Positions 21,820 through 34,190 are shown, counted from the first letter of the stretch. The stretch: DNA of 64,000 bases from Flabesymbios commensalis (GCA_964017125.1 OZ024914.1:29308801-29372800), one strand, 5' to 3'. Numbers and translations: made by a program. Notes: generated by a model from the sequence alone, not told the origin.

Positions 21820-23910
21820 TATGTGTAGCAACCGCAAAACCCGAAAACTACAGACCTATTTCTATTCTGCCTCTTTTGTCCAAAGTCATTGAAAAACATG
21901 TGTACAATTCATTGTACGAATTTCTTCTGGTGCATAATCTTTTATCCCCAAGACAATCCGGTTTTCGCACCAAACATTCCTATGAAAAAGCACTCACTGA
22001 GATGACTGATGATTGGCTTAGCGCCATGTATAACAATGAATATTGCGGAGTTCTTTTTCTAGATCTATGCAAAGCTTTCGATCTAGTAGATCACACCATT
22101 CTTCTTAAAAAACTCAAATTATATCAACTTGGCGAACAATCCCTTCTTTGATTTCAATCCTACCTTTCTGATAGGAAACAGTCCGTTAAAATTAATGTCA
22201 CATATTCAAGTGAAATATCCAACACATGTGGCGTTCCACAAGGTTCTATTTTGGGTCCCTTATTTTTCTTAATTTATATTAACGACTTTCCATTAGAAAA
22301 TACATCTGGTAAAACCTCATTATTTGCGGATGATTCAACAATTACTGTCCGCGGCAAAGAAATAAAATTCGTCAAAGAACATTTATCTAATGAAGCAATA
22401 AGTACAAACAAATGGGGTTATGAAAATGGCATGGTTTTAAGTTTTGAAAAAACCAAAGCTATGTTAATTTTATCAAATGCAAAATAATTACGTTTGGCAG
22501 AAGACGAAATAGACCTCAACTTAAATCTTGATGGAACGCAAATACAAAACACCAAACAAGAAAAACTTTTAGGCGTGATTATCGATAATAATTTAACATG
22601 GCATAATCAAATAAAAGTAAAACAAACAATTGCTTTCAAGCTGTCTATACTCAGAAAAATAAGACGTTATTTACCCACAACGACGCGGATGTTATATTAC
22701 AATTACTATATTAAGCCACATCTAGAATATTGTTGCACTATATGGGGACAATGTAGCAAAACTGACACATATTCAATAGTTAAATTACAAAAACAAGCCG
22801 CACGCCTCATTCTGGATGCTGATATGTATTCCCCATCTAATCATCTGTTCAAACAGCTTCAATGGCAAACTTTTGATAAGATTGTTGAGAAAAACAAGCC
22901 TCAATGGTATTCAAAGCTTTAAACAACCTCACCCCTGCTTATATAACTAATTTATTTAAACTAGCATGCACATATACAATAACTCCTTAAGATCAAAAAC
23001 AAGTAATAAACTACATGTACCAGCAGCTCATCACAAGAGCCTGAGGTGTATTGGCCCAAAAATCTGGAATTCCTTTTCTGATAAAGCTCGTAAAGCAACA
23101 ACATTAAATGAATACATGCGCGAATATAAAAATGGAAATACAAAGTAGATTGATTTTATTACAGATTTGTATTTTGTGCCTGCAATTGTGCTTTAGTTGT
23201 ACTCACAAATGTAAATAATGTATACATGTATGTACATAATTCTCATATTTACCATGTATGTATGTAAATACCTCATATTATCTTTATATGATAATAAAAA
23301 AAGAAATATGAGTTATGTAAATATACTTAAATATATGCATTTTCCATATATATAAGATTTATTATTATAAATTATATATGTATCTACATCAATTATAATA
23401 CCCCGGTACTTCAAAAGTATTTGCAGTATATATGCAAAATGTTTGTAGAATTTTTAGTTAATTTGTTTTAATAAGATTGTCCGATTTATCATACAAACAA
23501 ATTTTAGTAAATGCTTTTATATTATATTTATAAGTTAATAAATTATGGGAATTGTGTAGATCTCATCCATATGTAATATCAACTTAATTATTACTAGAGA
23601 CATTAATTCTAATAGTTATTTTTTCTTTATTTTATTATTATATATTTTCTTACCAATTATGTAAAACGTATAGATTTGCATTATTTGAGGTTTTAAATAT
23701 TATATACATGTATATAATGTAATACGCTAAATATCGATGTATGGTTTATTATTATTATTATTATTATTATTTATTTAATGATCTGTGAGGGCCCCACGGC
23801 AGAGGAGCTATGCTCAGTGGGTTGGTGCATATATGTTTTAATCTTGATTTTACACATTTGTGCTTGGATATACCTGTACCCGATAAATAAAGACTTTATT
23901 ATTATTATTA
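21820..23910 (+). mobile_element. LINE, 5'-truncated, with reverse transcriptase and 3' tail
   Basis: A non-LTR retrotransposon missing its endonuclease. Reverse transcriptase motifs appear in order: ENYRPISILPLLSKVIEK (about 21843), LSPRQSGFR, LDLCKAFDLVDHTILLKKL (motif A), [19 protein letters not shown] (about 22232), FADDST (motif C, about 22324) and LLGVIIDNNLTWHNQI (about 22569). A thumb and C-terminal region ends in GPKIWNSFSDKARKATTLNE. There are in-frame stops at 22149 and 22485 and frame changes around 22900-22990, so it cannot encode a working protein. A 3' untranslated region of about 750 bp ends in GAGGGCCCCACGGCAGAGGA, AATAAAGACTTT and an ATT-repeat tail. The motif style suits CR1/L2/Jockey-like LINEs. 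The tail abuts the TACAC array. Confidence 0.88.
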
Positions 23911-24790
23911 CACTACACTACACTACACTACACTACACTACACTACACTACACTACACTACACTACACTACACTACACTACACTACACTACACTACACTA
24001 CACTACACTACACTACACTACACTACACTACACTACACTACACCGCACCGCACTACACTACACTACACTACACTACATCACACTACACTACACCACACTA
24101 CACTACACTACACTACACTACACTACACTACACTACACTACACTACACTACACTACACTACACTACACTACACTACACTACACTACACTACACTACACTA
24201 CACTACACTACAATACAATACAGTACAATACAATACAATACAATACAATACAATACAATATAATACAATACAATATAATACAATACGCTACACCATAGTA
24301 CAGATTATGTTACACTACACTACACTACACTACACGACACGACACGACACGACACTACACTACACTACACTACACCACACTACACTACACTACACTACAC
24401 TACACTACACTACACTACACTACAATACACTACACTACACTACACTACACTACATTACACTACACTACACTGCACTACACTACACTACACTATACTACAC
24501 TACACTACACTACACTACACTACACTACACTACACTGCACTACACTACACTACACTACACTACACTACACTACACTACACTACACTACACTACACTACAC
24601 TACACTACACTACACCACACTACACTGCACTGCACTACACTGTACTACAATACACTACACTACACTACACTACACTAAACTACACTACACTACACTACAC
24701 TACGCTACACTACACTACACTACACTACACTACACTACACTACACTACACTACACTACACTACACTACACTACACTACACTACACTACCA
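23911..24790. repeat. (TACAC)n pentanucleotide satellite, block 1
   Basis: About 880 bp of CACTA/TACAC repeats with scattered variants (CACCG near 24043, AATACA at 24212-24285, CGACA at 24334-24353). It starts at the LINE's ATT tail and ends at CACGCCACGCCACGC. LHYTTLHYTT frames are only translations of the repeat. Confidence 0.95.
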
Positions 24791-25048
24791 AAGGCCACGC
24801 CACGCCACGCTACACACTACAATACACATCGTACTGCGACGTGACAGACGGCATTGTTAACCACTACACCAGCCCCCTCCCTTCCGCCCTCCTACAGCTT
24901 AGAGGGATGGACATATTCAGCGATGTTTTGCATGCTGCTCCACCTTGTGAGTTAGCTGCTTGTTTGTCACTACAGCCGACCGCTCATTACTATATTCCCA
25001 CCTGGTGATCGCAGACAAAACATACCCTCAGTTTCCTTCACGTCATTA
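24791..25048. other. No recognisable feature
   Basis: Unassigned spacer. It contains CAGCTTAGAGGGATGGACAT, echoing a word in families E and F. Confidence 0.35.
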
Positions 25049-25215
25049 TTGGGCGGAAGACCTAGGGTAGTGGTCAGCATCGCTGCCTTCCACGCCAGAG
25101 TTCGGGATTCGTTCCCCGGTCTTAGCAGTTTAAAAGAAACATATGTTTCTTCCCCATCCACTCGTAAAACTCAGTATTGTGGGGAGCCACAAAAGTGGCC
25201 TAAAGCCCTATTCAT
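25049..25215 (+). mobile_element. tRNA-derived SINE-like unit
   Basis: TAGGGTAGTGGTCAGCATCG resembles a tRNA D-arm and A box, and GTTCGGGATTCGTTCCCCGG resembles a T-arm and B box. The body is TTTAAAAGAAACATATGTTT followed by CTTCCCC. The acceptor stem is missing, so it is not a tRNA gene. A related unit is at 43495-43690. Confidence 0.55.
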
Positions 25216-25439
25216 TTTATTTCACGTCATTATTATCTGTTCCACATTCGGATTTCAAGCAAAAAATACAATAAAGAATCACCAACCATGTTAAAAATCT
25301 GACTGTGCAACTCTCAAGTGATTTATTTTTTAATTTAAAATAGTTCAATCATTTTTCAATTGTAGCTTTTGAAAAATAATCGAAAACCTGCATTTGTTTG
25401 ATATTTGGTAGCCTAAAACTGAAATAAAGCAATAATTTA
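25216..25439. other. Spacer with a segment duplicated after block 2
   Basis: 25372-25425 (AATAATCGAAAACCTGCATT, then TGATATTTGGTAGCCT) is matched by 26306-26346 on the far side of the second pentamer array. Confidence 0.6.
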
Positions 25440-26268
25440 CTACTACTACACTTTACTACAATGTAAACTACACCACTACACTACACTACACTACACTACA
25501 CTACACTACACTACACTACACTACACTACACCACACTACACTACACTACACTACACTACACTACACTATACTATACTACACTACACTACACTACACTACA
25601 CTACACTACACTACACTACACTACACTACACTACACTACACCACACCACACCGCACCGCACTACACCACACCACACCACACCACACCACACCACACCACA
25701 CCAAATTACACTACACTCCACCACACCACACCGCACCGCACCGCACCGCACCGCACCGCACCGCACCGCACCGCACCGCACCGCACCACACCACACCACA
25801 CCACACCACACCACACTACACTACACTACACTACACTACACTACACTACACTACACTACACCACACCACACCACACCACACCACACCACACCACACCACA
25901 CCACACCACACTACACTACACTACACTACACTACACTACACTACACCATGTTACACTACACTACACTACACTACACTACTCTACACTGCACACTACACTA
26001 CACTACACTACACTGCACTACACTACACTACACTGCACTGCACTACACTACACTACACTACACTACACTACACTACACTACACTACACTACACTACACTA
26101 CACTACACTACACTACACTACACTACACTACACTACACTACACTACGCTACGCTACACTACACTACACTACACTACACTACACTACACTACACTACACTA
26201 CACTACACTACACTACACTACACTACACTACACTACACTACACTACACTACACTACACTACACTGTGC
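25440..26268. repeat. (TACAC)n pentanucleotide satellite, block 2
   Basis: About 830 bp. It contains blocks of the variants CACCA and CACCG (about 25639-25812 and 25860-25910) inside the CACTA background, so single-base variants have spread in clusters. Frames such as the one at 25626-25814 are translations of the repeat. Confidence 0.95.
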
Positions 26269-26865
26269 TCCAGTGTACTGGAGGCTCCTGGATGATATAC
26301 GGATGAAATAATCGAGACCCTGCATTTGCTTGATATCTGGTGGCCTAGCAGCTGTTTCAGTTTAAATTTATTCACCTGGTGCTTTTAATTTCATTACAAA
26401 ATAATCGAAAATATTTAAAGCCAACAGTAGTATGAATACAACTTTATAGGTCCTTATTTATAGCATAATTATGTATCTTCAATGATAATCAGAATGCGGA
26501 TAAACGTGTTGATATGACAAAGAAGTGGATATCCAGCAAAACAAGATACATTGAATCTTTGCGACGCTGGCCGAACATTAAAGCCTATTTTTTCAGGACA
26601 AACTTCTTCATTACAATTATTTCGTTCTCTTTACTATCCGAACTTCCAGAGCTTCTTTGAAGTACGTGGAAAAAATAATTGAGTTTTTAATTTGTAACGT
26701 ATTACAAAATGTACAAGCCTACAGCATGCACATAATCATAGCATCTTCAGAAAAATAAGAAATTTACATTACGCGGTACATTATTTTCGATATTATGGTA
26801 GTACCCTTCTGATACGTAGTTTTTTAAATCTGATCAAGTGAAGAATTAGAAGGGCGAGTGTTTTG
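26269..26865. other. No recognisable feature
   Basis: Includes the duplicated segment at 26306-26346; otherwise unassigned. Confidence 0.4.
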
Positions 26866-27170
26866 GAATGAATAAATGAATGAATTAATTATTAAATAAA
26901 TGAATGAATGAACACATGAATGAATGAACGAATAAATGAATGAATAAATGAATGAATGAATGAATGAATGAATGAATGAATAAATGAATGAATGAATGAA
27001 TGAATGAATGAATGAATGAATGTATGAATGAATGAATGAATGAATGAATAAATAAATGAATGAATGAATGAATGAATGAATGAATGAATGAATGAATGAA
27101 TAAATGAATGAATGAATGAATGAATGAATGAATGAATGAATGAATGAATGAATGAATGAATGAATGAATA
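26866..27170. repeat. (GAAT)n microsatellite
   Basis: About 300 bp of GAAT repeats with AAAT and GTAT variants. Unlike the arrays at 2682 and 31668, I see no SINE body next to it. Confidence 0.9.
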
Positions 27171-27477
27171 TTACCATTAATGAGTTTTATAGTATTATTT
27201 TTGTTTTCGGGTGAGTGGATAAACTCTTATTTTTTTATTCTCTGTTACGCGTTCACTGTCAAATTAGCAAATGTACAATAAATGGAACAAAGAATAATTT
27301 TAAGAGAAATGTTGCATCATTCCACAGCATATAGCTTGTATAATGCCTCACATAGCGAAGTTTTTCAAGTAAGCATTTTCTGCCATGTTATAAACATATT
27401 TATTTTACGATGATTGTACAATAGCTGATACAATTCAAGCATTTTCTGCCTTTTATCTTTGAGAACAGTATATACAA
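27171..27477. other. No recognisable feature
   Basis: AT-rich and unassigned. Confidence 0.4.
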
Positions 27478-27587
27478 CCGGGCAAACACGAGGCGTTAAA
27501 CCAATGTAGGAATAATGCTGAGTCACCGTCTACAACGCTGGCCCAGCATCAATCCCACATCGGTCCAATATCTCGTTTTTACTGGGT
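27478..27587. mobile_element. MITE subfamily A
   Basis: CCGGGCAAACACGAGGCGTT at left, TCTCGTTTTTACTGGG at right, centre CACCGTCTACAACGCTGGCC. Arms AATGTAGGAATAATGCTG and CAGCATCAATCCCACATCGG. Confidence 0.8.
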
Positions 27588-28287
27588 AGTGAACACTAGT
27601 AATTATAAAGCGTGTGTGACTGAGACCTGGAGCCACAGACAACACAAGCGGTATTGTTCTCATTGTAGCTGAACGCGGGCTTTCTTTTCTTACAATTGTA
27701 TAACAAAGCAGAAGTATTGCTTCGTACGTGTACATTGAAACAATCAATGAAACATTTATAGAAATATAGCAAGTAGCATGTATGCGCCGAGGGTATAAGA
27801 AAGAAAGGAAACTGTGGAATCTGTGGCCACAGCTAGATTCCAACCTGTGGGCACACATTCGAATTTGTGGCCACAGATTGAAATCCGTTCCGACATATTG
27901 TAATATGTGACAATTAAATTCCATTTTTTTTTGTCTTTTAAATGTCCCTTTTAAAGTTCGCATAGGGTAAGACTTCGCACTATGAAATGTTTAACGCCTC
28001 TTTACACGCATGTAATCGATGTAGATTTTTCTTGTTATTAGGACCGGTCTACGGCCGGTATCCTTTCAAGTTTATTTTTATTTTGAGTTTGTGTCCTATT
28101 TAGGGGAAAGAGGGGTGCTGTGTGTGGGAAACGGTTGATATTTTTGTACACCAGTCCTTATGAAGATGTTGAATAGAACGTTTGAGGTCCCTACGTAAGT
28201 ACTTTCGTGTTTAAAAAATCTTCAGAAAAAAAATTCACGATTATATTCGTGGTTAAGAGCTTAAAGGGTTTTGGTTGGAATAATCAT
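27588..28287. other. Unassigned, with TGTGGCCACAG words
   Basis: CTGTGGCCACAG-like words recur at about 27820-27890 (AATCTGTGGCCACAGCTAGA, TTTGTGGCCACAGATTG). No gene is supported. Confidence 0.4.
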
Positions 28288-28348
28288 GATAATGTTGGCC
28301 CAGAGTCGCAGACAGTGGTCCAACATTATTTCACAATTGGGCTTGTTC
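28288..28348. mobile_element. MITE subfamily A, core only
   Basis: ATAATGTTGGCCCAGAGTCG, then CAGACAGTGGTCCAACATTA. Both outer ends are missing. Confidence 0.6.
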
Positions 28349-29107
28349 TCCTTGGTTCTTTCAATAATTATATCTTGGACATTTAGGATTCTGGCCCATG
28401 AGGAAAACCAATACAGTTATGTTTACAAAATATCAGGCCAATTGTTTTGTCTAAAGCACACAAACAGACTAAAGCCGGGCCTCGGAGTTCGGGAACTCCT
28501 TTTCTAGTTCATATTATATCTCAATCTATTATATCTAAAACATTTTAATAAAGAATATTTCAAATATGCTTGCCAAGTTTCCATTGACCTGATATTAGGC
28601 CTATAGATACATATTAAAGTGTAGATAGTGAATTATCAGCTACATAATTATAATACTGTATAGGCTGATAAGGGGATAAAACGGTTCGTATACTTTCAAG
28701 GACGCACAACGATTTGAACATGTCAAGAGGAGTCATCCAACTTCAAATTGAAAAGATCATATTTTGCAATTGATTATTTATCTTCAAGTTTTAAAAAGAA
28801 TAGTTAGATAAGATTCTTACAAATCAATATTGACCAAATTAAAGACCTTGCATTTGAAATGTTGACACCACCAACATGAACTTAGAAGTTCGATTCGCGG
28901 CTTCTTGTAGAAGTTGAATTCTGCATTTTTTATATTATAACCTTGAATTTCCAAACTTCTAAATTGGTAGTTGTGTACAAAAAGTACACCCATATTTACC
29001 ACGAATATAAACAAACCCACCAGTCTTCTTAAAATTTTAGCAATGTTTCGCACTCGGTAAAATGCTAACTTTAGGGAGCTGCTGTATAAGATGCCCATGT
29101 TGATTAA
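28349..29107. other. No recognisable feature
   Basis: Unassigned; two short frames without domains. Confidence 0.4.
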
Positions 29108-29214
29108 CACAGTAAACACGAGACGTCAACCAATGTTTGTTTAATGCTGGGCCAGTTTCGCAGACGCTGTCCCAACATTAAACAAACATCGGGATAACGT
29201 CCTCTGTTTACTGA
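29108..29214. mobile_element. MITE subfamily A
   Basis: CACAGTAAACACGAGACGTC at left and CGTCCTCTGTTTACTG at right. The copy-specific arm word TGTTTGTTTAATG is matched by CATTAAACAAACA in the other arm. Confidence 0.85.
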
Positions 29215-30216
29215 ATTTATATTCTCTGCTGACCTCTCCATTCATGTTGGCTGGTTCACCGTCAATACCGTGTGCTCACAGTTGATTGATCGTCCTTGTG
29301 GACCACTTGAAGACCAGCGCACACCATCCACAACATCAACTCCAAGTGGCTCTCTCTTAGACCACACAGATAGATGGGAAAACAGTATCACCTGTTTTAT
29401 TTCGTTCCAGACGTCAATTCTCATCTGGAATGGAATAAAAATGCACCTTGTGGTTTTTCATAATACATTGTATGTGTTCACGTAGAAATTATTTTTGGAA
29501 AATAATGTTTGATTTTTTTCTAACTGGGTGTTCAAGCTTGGTCATTATGAGTACTCCACTCTACTCGAGTGATCACACTTGACAGTGGTCCATTTGGAAG
29601 GTCAATCAACTAACTATTCCACGTCTGGTATCACTGTCATAGTCACCTGCGCTATATAGCTAGTTTAGTGCTAGAAAAGGGGAGCAGAGCTTCTCTGGTG
29701 TTAGAATTCAAATCGTCATGCGACCAGAAAAAGAAACAATAATTACTTAGCGAAACCATAATATAATGATAATATACTATAATAACACCTATAAAATGAT
29801 TAACTTAAATTATATTAGTCATAAACTATTGTTATATCAATACCTATAGTTGCATTACATCCAGTGAAATAAAACACACCTGCTATATAGGGATCTTATA
29901 CGGCACGGCGTGGAAAGTAAATAGTATTATTCGGGGTATCTGCGAAATGTCACGTATTATGGACAATGCAACGTAACACGTGAAAGTGGATGCTTTCCTA
30001 TTTTAGATCTCTATTTTAAGTTACAGCATCTATTTAAATAGCAGACGTAATTCAATATGGAGATTACTTATTTATAACCGCAAATAACGAGACAATTAGC
30101 GGGGCTAATTACAGCTTCTACTATTACATCCACGTGCATATATCTCTTGTTATAATTTAATTATCACCACAGAGGCAATTTACGTCATTCCTGCTGTAAG
30201 GTAAACACGTGGCAGT
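29215..30216. other. No recognisable feature
   Basis: Two overlapping frames on opposite strands at 29242-29485 look moderately protein-like but match nothing I recognise. Confidence 0.35.
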
Positions 30217-30329
30217 ATCCCAGCAAACACGAGACATTGACCCGATGTTGCTTTAATGTTGGCCCGCCGTCTTCGACGTCGGCCCAACATTAAAGCAACA
30301 TTGGGTCAACGTCTCGTGTTTGCTGGGAT
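30217..30329. mobile_element. MITE subfamily A, near-perfect copy
   Basis: ATCCCAGCAAACACGAGACA to TCTCGTGTTTGCTGGGAT. The arms GATGTTGCTTTAATGTTGG and CCAACATTAAAGCAACATTG are perfect complements except at one base. The centre is GCCGTCTTCGACGTCGG. It is the best reference copy in the window. Confidence 0.93.
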
Positions 30330-30504
30330 CACAGCCTATGTGACAGCATCATCACTGAATAAAAGGTTCCAGATACCGTAGCTGCGTCCATTTTGTCCGA
30401 GTAGTGGTCACGACCTGTCAGTATTCGTGTTATATTTGGTGCCATCTTCAGTTGTTTGAACTGGTATTATAAATCGTTGTCACCTCCTTTTACAGTCCAC
30501 TCGG

Positions 30505-30580
30505 TACCGTGCCTCTCGTTTAAACACGTTGTCTGTGACGCTGGCACAACGTTAAATCAGCACCGGGTCAACGTTTCAGA
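30505..30580. mobile_element. MITE subfamily A, right part
   Basis: GTTGTCTGTGACGCTGGCAC, then AACGTTAAATCAGCACCGGG and TCAACGTTTC. The left arm is lost. Confidence 0.6.
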
Positions 30581-31412
30581 ACTGGCTCAATGCTGGTGAG
30601 ACGTCTTCTTGTCCACCATTAATACAACGCGTATGTCATTGCAAGTGATGCTTCAAGGTCAACACCGAATTACAGCAGTTGGAAAGTTGGGTTTTGTTGG
30701 TCAAGTTCGCGCTCACATTATACCTAAACCTGCCACTTGATAGATACCAGCTTAACTTCAACAACGTGCGAACTAGCTTGTCATAACGAAACAGTGGAAA
30801 ATGCATTTAAATCACACATTACATTGAAATCATAATTATTTTCTCAAGAAAAAACACCATCAATAGCCACCGATACTGATGTATATTTTCAAGTATTTGT
30901 TAAATTTATTATCATCTCATCGACTTTCGCGATGAAAGATAGTCCTACATTTCTGTTAAATAATTAAGGAAGGACATATTTTTTTACAAAATCAATTTCA
31001 AATGCAGCTATAAGCTACAGATTTATAGCAGCACATGAAATGTTTTTAATAAATGACATTTAGCAAAAAGTAATGTACTCCTTGACAACAATTATCCTTG
31101 GACTCTCGGAGCTTTCATTTTATATAATTATTATACTTGAGTATTTTATAAAATCAGAACAATTTCATAAACTGTGATCAAATTCATTGTTGTTCCTTTG
31201 GAATTAAAAGGTGCTAATTTCCACTTCATGAGATGGAAATTAGTGTCAATCTGGTGGTACTACACCACGCATTAAACAGTATATATAGTAACCTTCATAT
31301 CTGTTTATGATAACTAGGCGCTTCAGCAATTTAGTTATACCGACGTAAAATAAATTATATTGTAGGTCTAATGTGGAGTGGAAAATTCATAAAGTTAAAA
31401 CTACCAGCTAGC
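30581..31412. other. No recognisable feature
   Basis: AT-rich and unassigned. Confidence 0.4.
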
Positions 31413-31494
31413 TCCCAGCAAACGCGAGATGTTGGCCCGCCATCTATGGCCCAACATCAAAACAACGTTTGGTGAAAGGCTCGTGTATGCTGGA
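31413..31494. mobile_element. MITE subfamily A, internally deleted
   Basis: TCCCAGCAAACGCGAGATGT at left and GGCTCGTGTATGCTGGA at right, with a shortened centre CCGCCATCTATGGCCC. Confidence 0.75.
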
Positions 31495-31667
31495 AGTAAT
31501 CATGACAACATGTCGCCATTTGTCTCTGTTGGCTTTTCAGTCTTTCTCTCCAGAATTACATACCGCTTCTTTATTGTCTATGTACATTATAGCTCATTTC
31601 TCCAGACGGTAATCGCTTACATTTTGAAAGGTGGATGATACTACGGGCTGTTGAGGTAGAAAAAAAA

Positions 31668-31757
31668 TAATGAATGAATGAATGAATGAATGAATGAATG
31701 AATGAATGAATGAATGAATGAATGAATGAATGAATGAATGAATGAATGAATGAATGA
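31668..31757. repeat. (GAAT)n microsatellite beside a SINE
   Basis: About 90 bp of nearly pure GAAT repeat, just before the SINE body that starts near 31780. Confidence 0.9.
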
Positions 31758-31779
31758 GTCGAGACTACTCATGCCCTAC

Positions 31780-32170
31780 TCATTTCGAATAACTTCAAGG
31801 GTAATTTATAGTGCACAGCACCATAGGCAACAGTGTACGCTCTAGGCCTTTGAACAGTTTGGAGCACTGTATATGCACAACCCCAATGACAAATATCTGA
31901 CCCGGCCGGGATTCGAGCCCTCGAGCCACAATCGGACCGAGTGAGACATCAGGGACAAGGAGAACTTCCTGGGGATGCTGAGATAAATTAGATGACACTC
32001 CCCTCCAAACACAATAATCGAAGTTTGAACCTTTGCGGTCTGAGCTCGAGCTCGCTACCTCTCCGTCACAGAGGCTCCCCGCAATATTAAATCTTGACAA
32101 ATGAGGATTGAAAAACATCAATGTGTTTCTTTGAAACCAGAATACCGAGAGCGGGGGACGAACTCTCCGG
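31780..32170 (-). mobile_element. Composite tRNA-derived SINE
   Basis: On the minus strand, a decayed head near 32120-32170 is followed by the unit GTGACGGAGAGGTAGCGAGC with its GGTTCAAACTTCG B-box-like end, and the body TCATCTAATTTATCTCAGCA. A third tRNA-like part has GGGCTCGAATCCCGGCCGGG and is followed by ATACAGTGCTCCAAACTGTT. This last part is shared with 57625-57745; the rest is shared with 2873 and 52680. Three tRNA-like segments in a row suggest a multimeric SINE or nested insertions. Confidence 0.6.
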
Positions 32171-32398
32171 CGTGACAGTCGGAAATGTTGACCCCCAGGG
32201 CTCCGATAAATGTGAATCGTCACACAGAAGCCTGGGACCGGTCAGGAAGACCAGCTTTTGTCAAAATACATTTTGTGTGTGCATTATGGAGCATGTCAAA
32301 TTATATCACTATTCGCATGACTTGGATTACGACTTATACAAAAGAAAAAGGAAAAAACAAGGCGTCTATTAATTCAGCTCTGAGGACAAGATGGGCTG

Positions 32399-32515
32399 TT
32401 GACCACCCGCTCTGCCGTGCAAAGCCAAAAAGCAATAACTGTTTACTTGAAATGTAAACAGTTACTGCCTTTTGGCTTTGCATGGTAGCGCTGACCAGCC
32501 GCGGTCAGTGGTCAA
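32399..32515. mobile_element. Hairpin element family I
   Basis: TTGACCAC and GTGGTCAA mark the ends. The inner stem is GTGCAAAGCCAAAAAGCAAT, AACTGTTTACTT and then AAGT-AAACAGTTACTGCC with TTTTGGCTTTGCA. The loop is a few bases. The core resembles 33547-33630. Confidence 0.7.
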
Positions 32516-33546
32516 TATTGATCTCATTATATCTACAATTCAATCATGCACACACACAGATATTGTGTCTGTGTTGAAGGACACGCGTCAAGCCAACTGT
32601 AGAGATAGATTGAATCCGCAGCTGTAGGGGGAGCATCCAGAATATCACGTGGGGGGGGGGGGTGTTTATTTATTCACGTGAATCTGTAACGTTTGAATAA
32701 ATTACTTACAAACGAATTATTATCTATTTTATCTTTATCATGTTTGTCACGTATTAGACAATAATGATACACATAGTGATTTGTTGATAATAATATATAT
32801 TCCGAAATAAGATCAGAACTTTTGTTATTGAATACTATGAAAACTGCAACGTCAACTGGGAATACAAAATATACAAATACATTACAACCCATGATTATAT
32901 TGCATTACAGTATCCAATATCAGCCCTTCGAGCATTATTGCTCATTGGGTGACAAAATGTAGACGCATGTGACTATATAATTTCAGTCTCGATAGGTAAT
33001 TAAACAAAAATCTACTGATCCGGCCCACAACAATAACATTTAACTCTTGTGAAGTGAATTAATTGTCATTCTGTTGGTGTTCAAAGTTACCCCTTATTTT
33101 TGGTGTTCAAAGTTACCCTATTCATTTGATCAACCATTGCAAAAATAAGAAAAAATGGATAACACCCGTAAGGTGTCTGTACTTGGTATTTTCTCAAGTC
33201 CAATTACCAATATAAGTAATTGGAAACTAAAATGTACAATTTAGAATGAAACACTTATTTGGCGTGGGGTAATTTTGAACCACAAATAATTGTTCTTCCC
33301 TCAATTTCTAGGCAGGCAAAGTTCTCTCATATTTCAGCATTTTCTTACAATTTATTAGTAACTGCGAAGTGTAAATACAATTAGAGTTACTCCGGTGGAC
33401 GGTACGGGGAACACTGTATCATATCTTCAGTGCCTATCACCTAAGGAATAAAACAAAGTATCTGCTACTTGTAAAAGTGGTCGATACGTCCCTTTAATCA
33501 ATGCACGGTATTAAACAGAACTGACACACTGTTGTTAGCGATATAC
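32516..33546. other. Unassigned, with a G run
   Basis: About 12 G at 32651-32662. GTTCAAAGTTACCCC words occur near 33078 and 33105. No gene or bounded element. Confidence 0.4.
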
Positions 33547-33630
33547 AGCTCTGTAACTCAAAGGTAAACGGCAGTAACTGCTTACTTGAAAAGTAAGCAG
33601 TTACGGCTGTTTGTCTTTGAATTACAGAGC
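33547..33630. mobile_element. Hairpin element family I, near-perfect
   Basis: An 84-base hairpin: GCTCTGTAACTCAAAGGTAA, then GTAACTGCTTACTT, loop GAA, then AAGTAAGCAGTTAC and TTTGAATTACAGAGC. The stem is about 39 pairs with few mismatches. Confidence 0.75.
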
Positions 33631-33850
33631 CAGCATGTATCTCGGTATAATTTGTCAGTATAATCACGTGGCCTGACTGATAGGTCTACATACCATGCCA
33701 TGGGCATTGTGGCCTCTTTAATATCTCCGCCATTCTGAAGTCAGCTCAGGTACGGAGACAGGATGGATATCAAAGCCCGCGCGCATGCTCACCAACAAAA
33801 TCTGGCTATGTTGCACTTACCTCCTTGGTTGCACCACAGATATGATAAGC

Positions 33851-33951
33851 AAACGGTGTTCATTTGAGTGCGATATGGGAAATACAGCACTCGTCCAATG
33901 AATTGGACATGTGCTGTATCTTCCCATATCGCACGAAAAAGGAACAACGTT
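33851..33951. mobile_element. Hairpin element J
   Basis: AAACGGTGTTCATTT on the left pairs with GGAACAACGTTT on the right, with GTGCGATATGGGAAATACAG inside, matched by CTGTATCTTCCCATATCGCA. The loop is near CAATGAATTG. No second copy was seen in the window. Confidence 0.7.
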
Positions 33952-34190
33952 TGTATTACGTTGTTATACTATATTATACCGATATACGTCTCATAGTGAA
34001 AATCACTGCTCGGAGTGTGAGAATCACTCTATATCATGTGGTTGCATCAATAAGTATACATATGACATATCTAGCTCTACGTCGCTCACACCATGTCTTG
34101 ATATGTGAAGCAGTTACTATATTTCTTTCTTTATATCCGTCATGTTAATTTTAGTGATAGTGGAGCAGCAGATCAGGTCAATTTTCGGCG
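33952..34190. other. No recognisable feature
   Basis: Unassigned. Confidence 0.4.

Noticed and set aside
23778-24678. Long open frames of LHYTT repeats as proteins
   Set aside because: They are direct translations of the TACAC pentanucleotide array, with a 15-base (five-residue) period and no other sequence signal.
23911-26268. Telomeric repeat array
   Set aside because: The pentamer TACAC does not match the animal TTAGGG repeat or the other telomere repeats I know, and the arrays are internal.
29242-29485. Overlapping frames on both strands as an exon
   Set aside because: Neither strand shows a known domain or clear splice sites; both readings look equally plausible, which argues against either.
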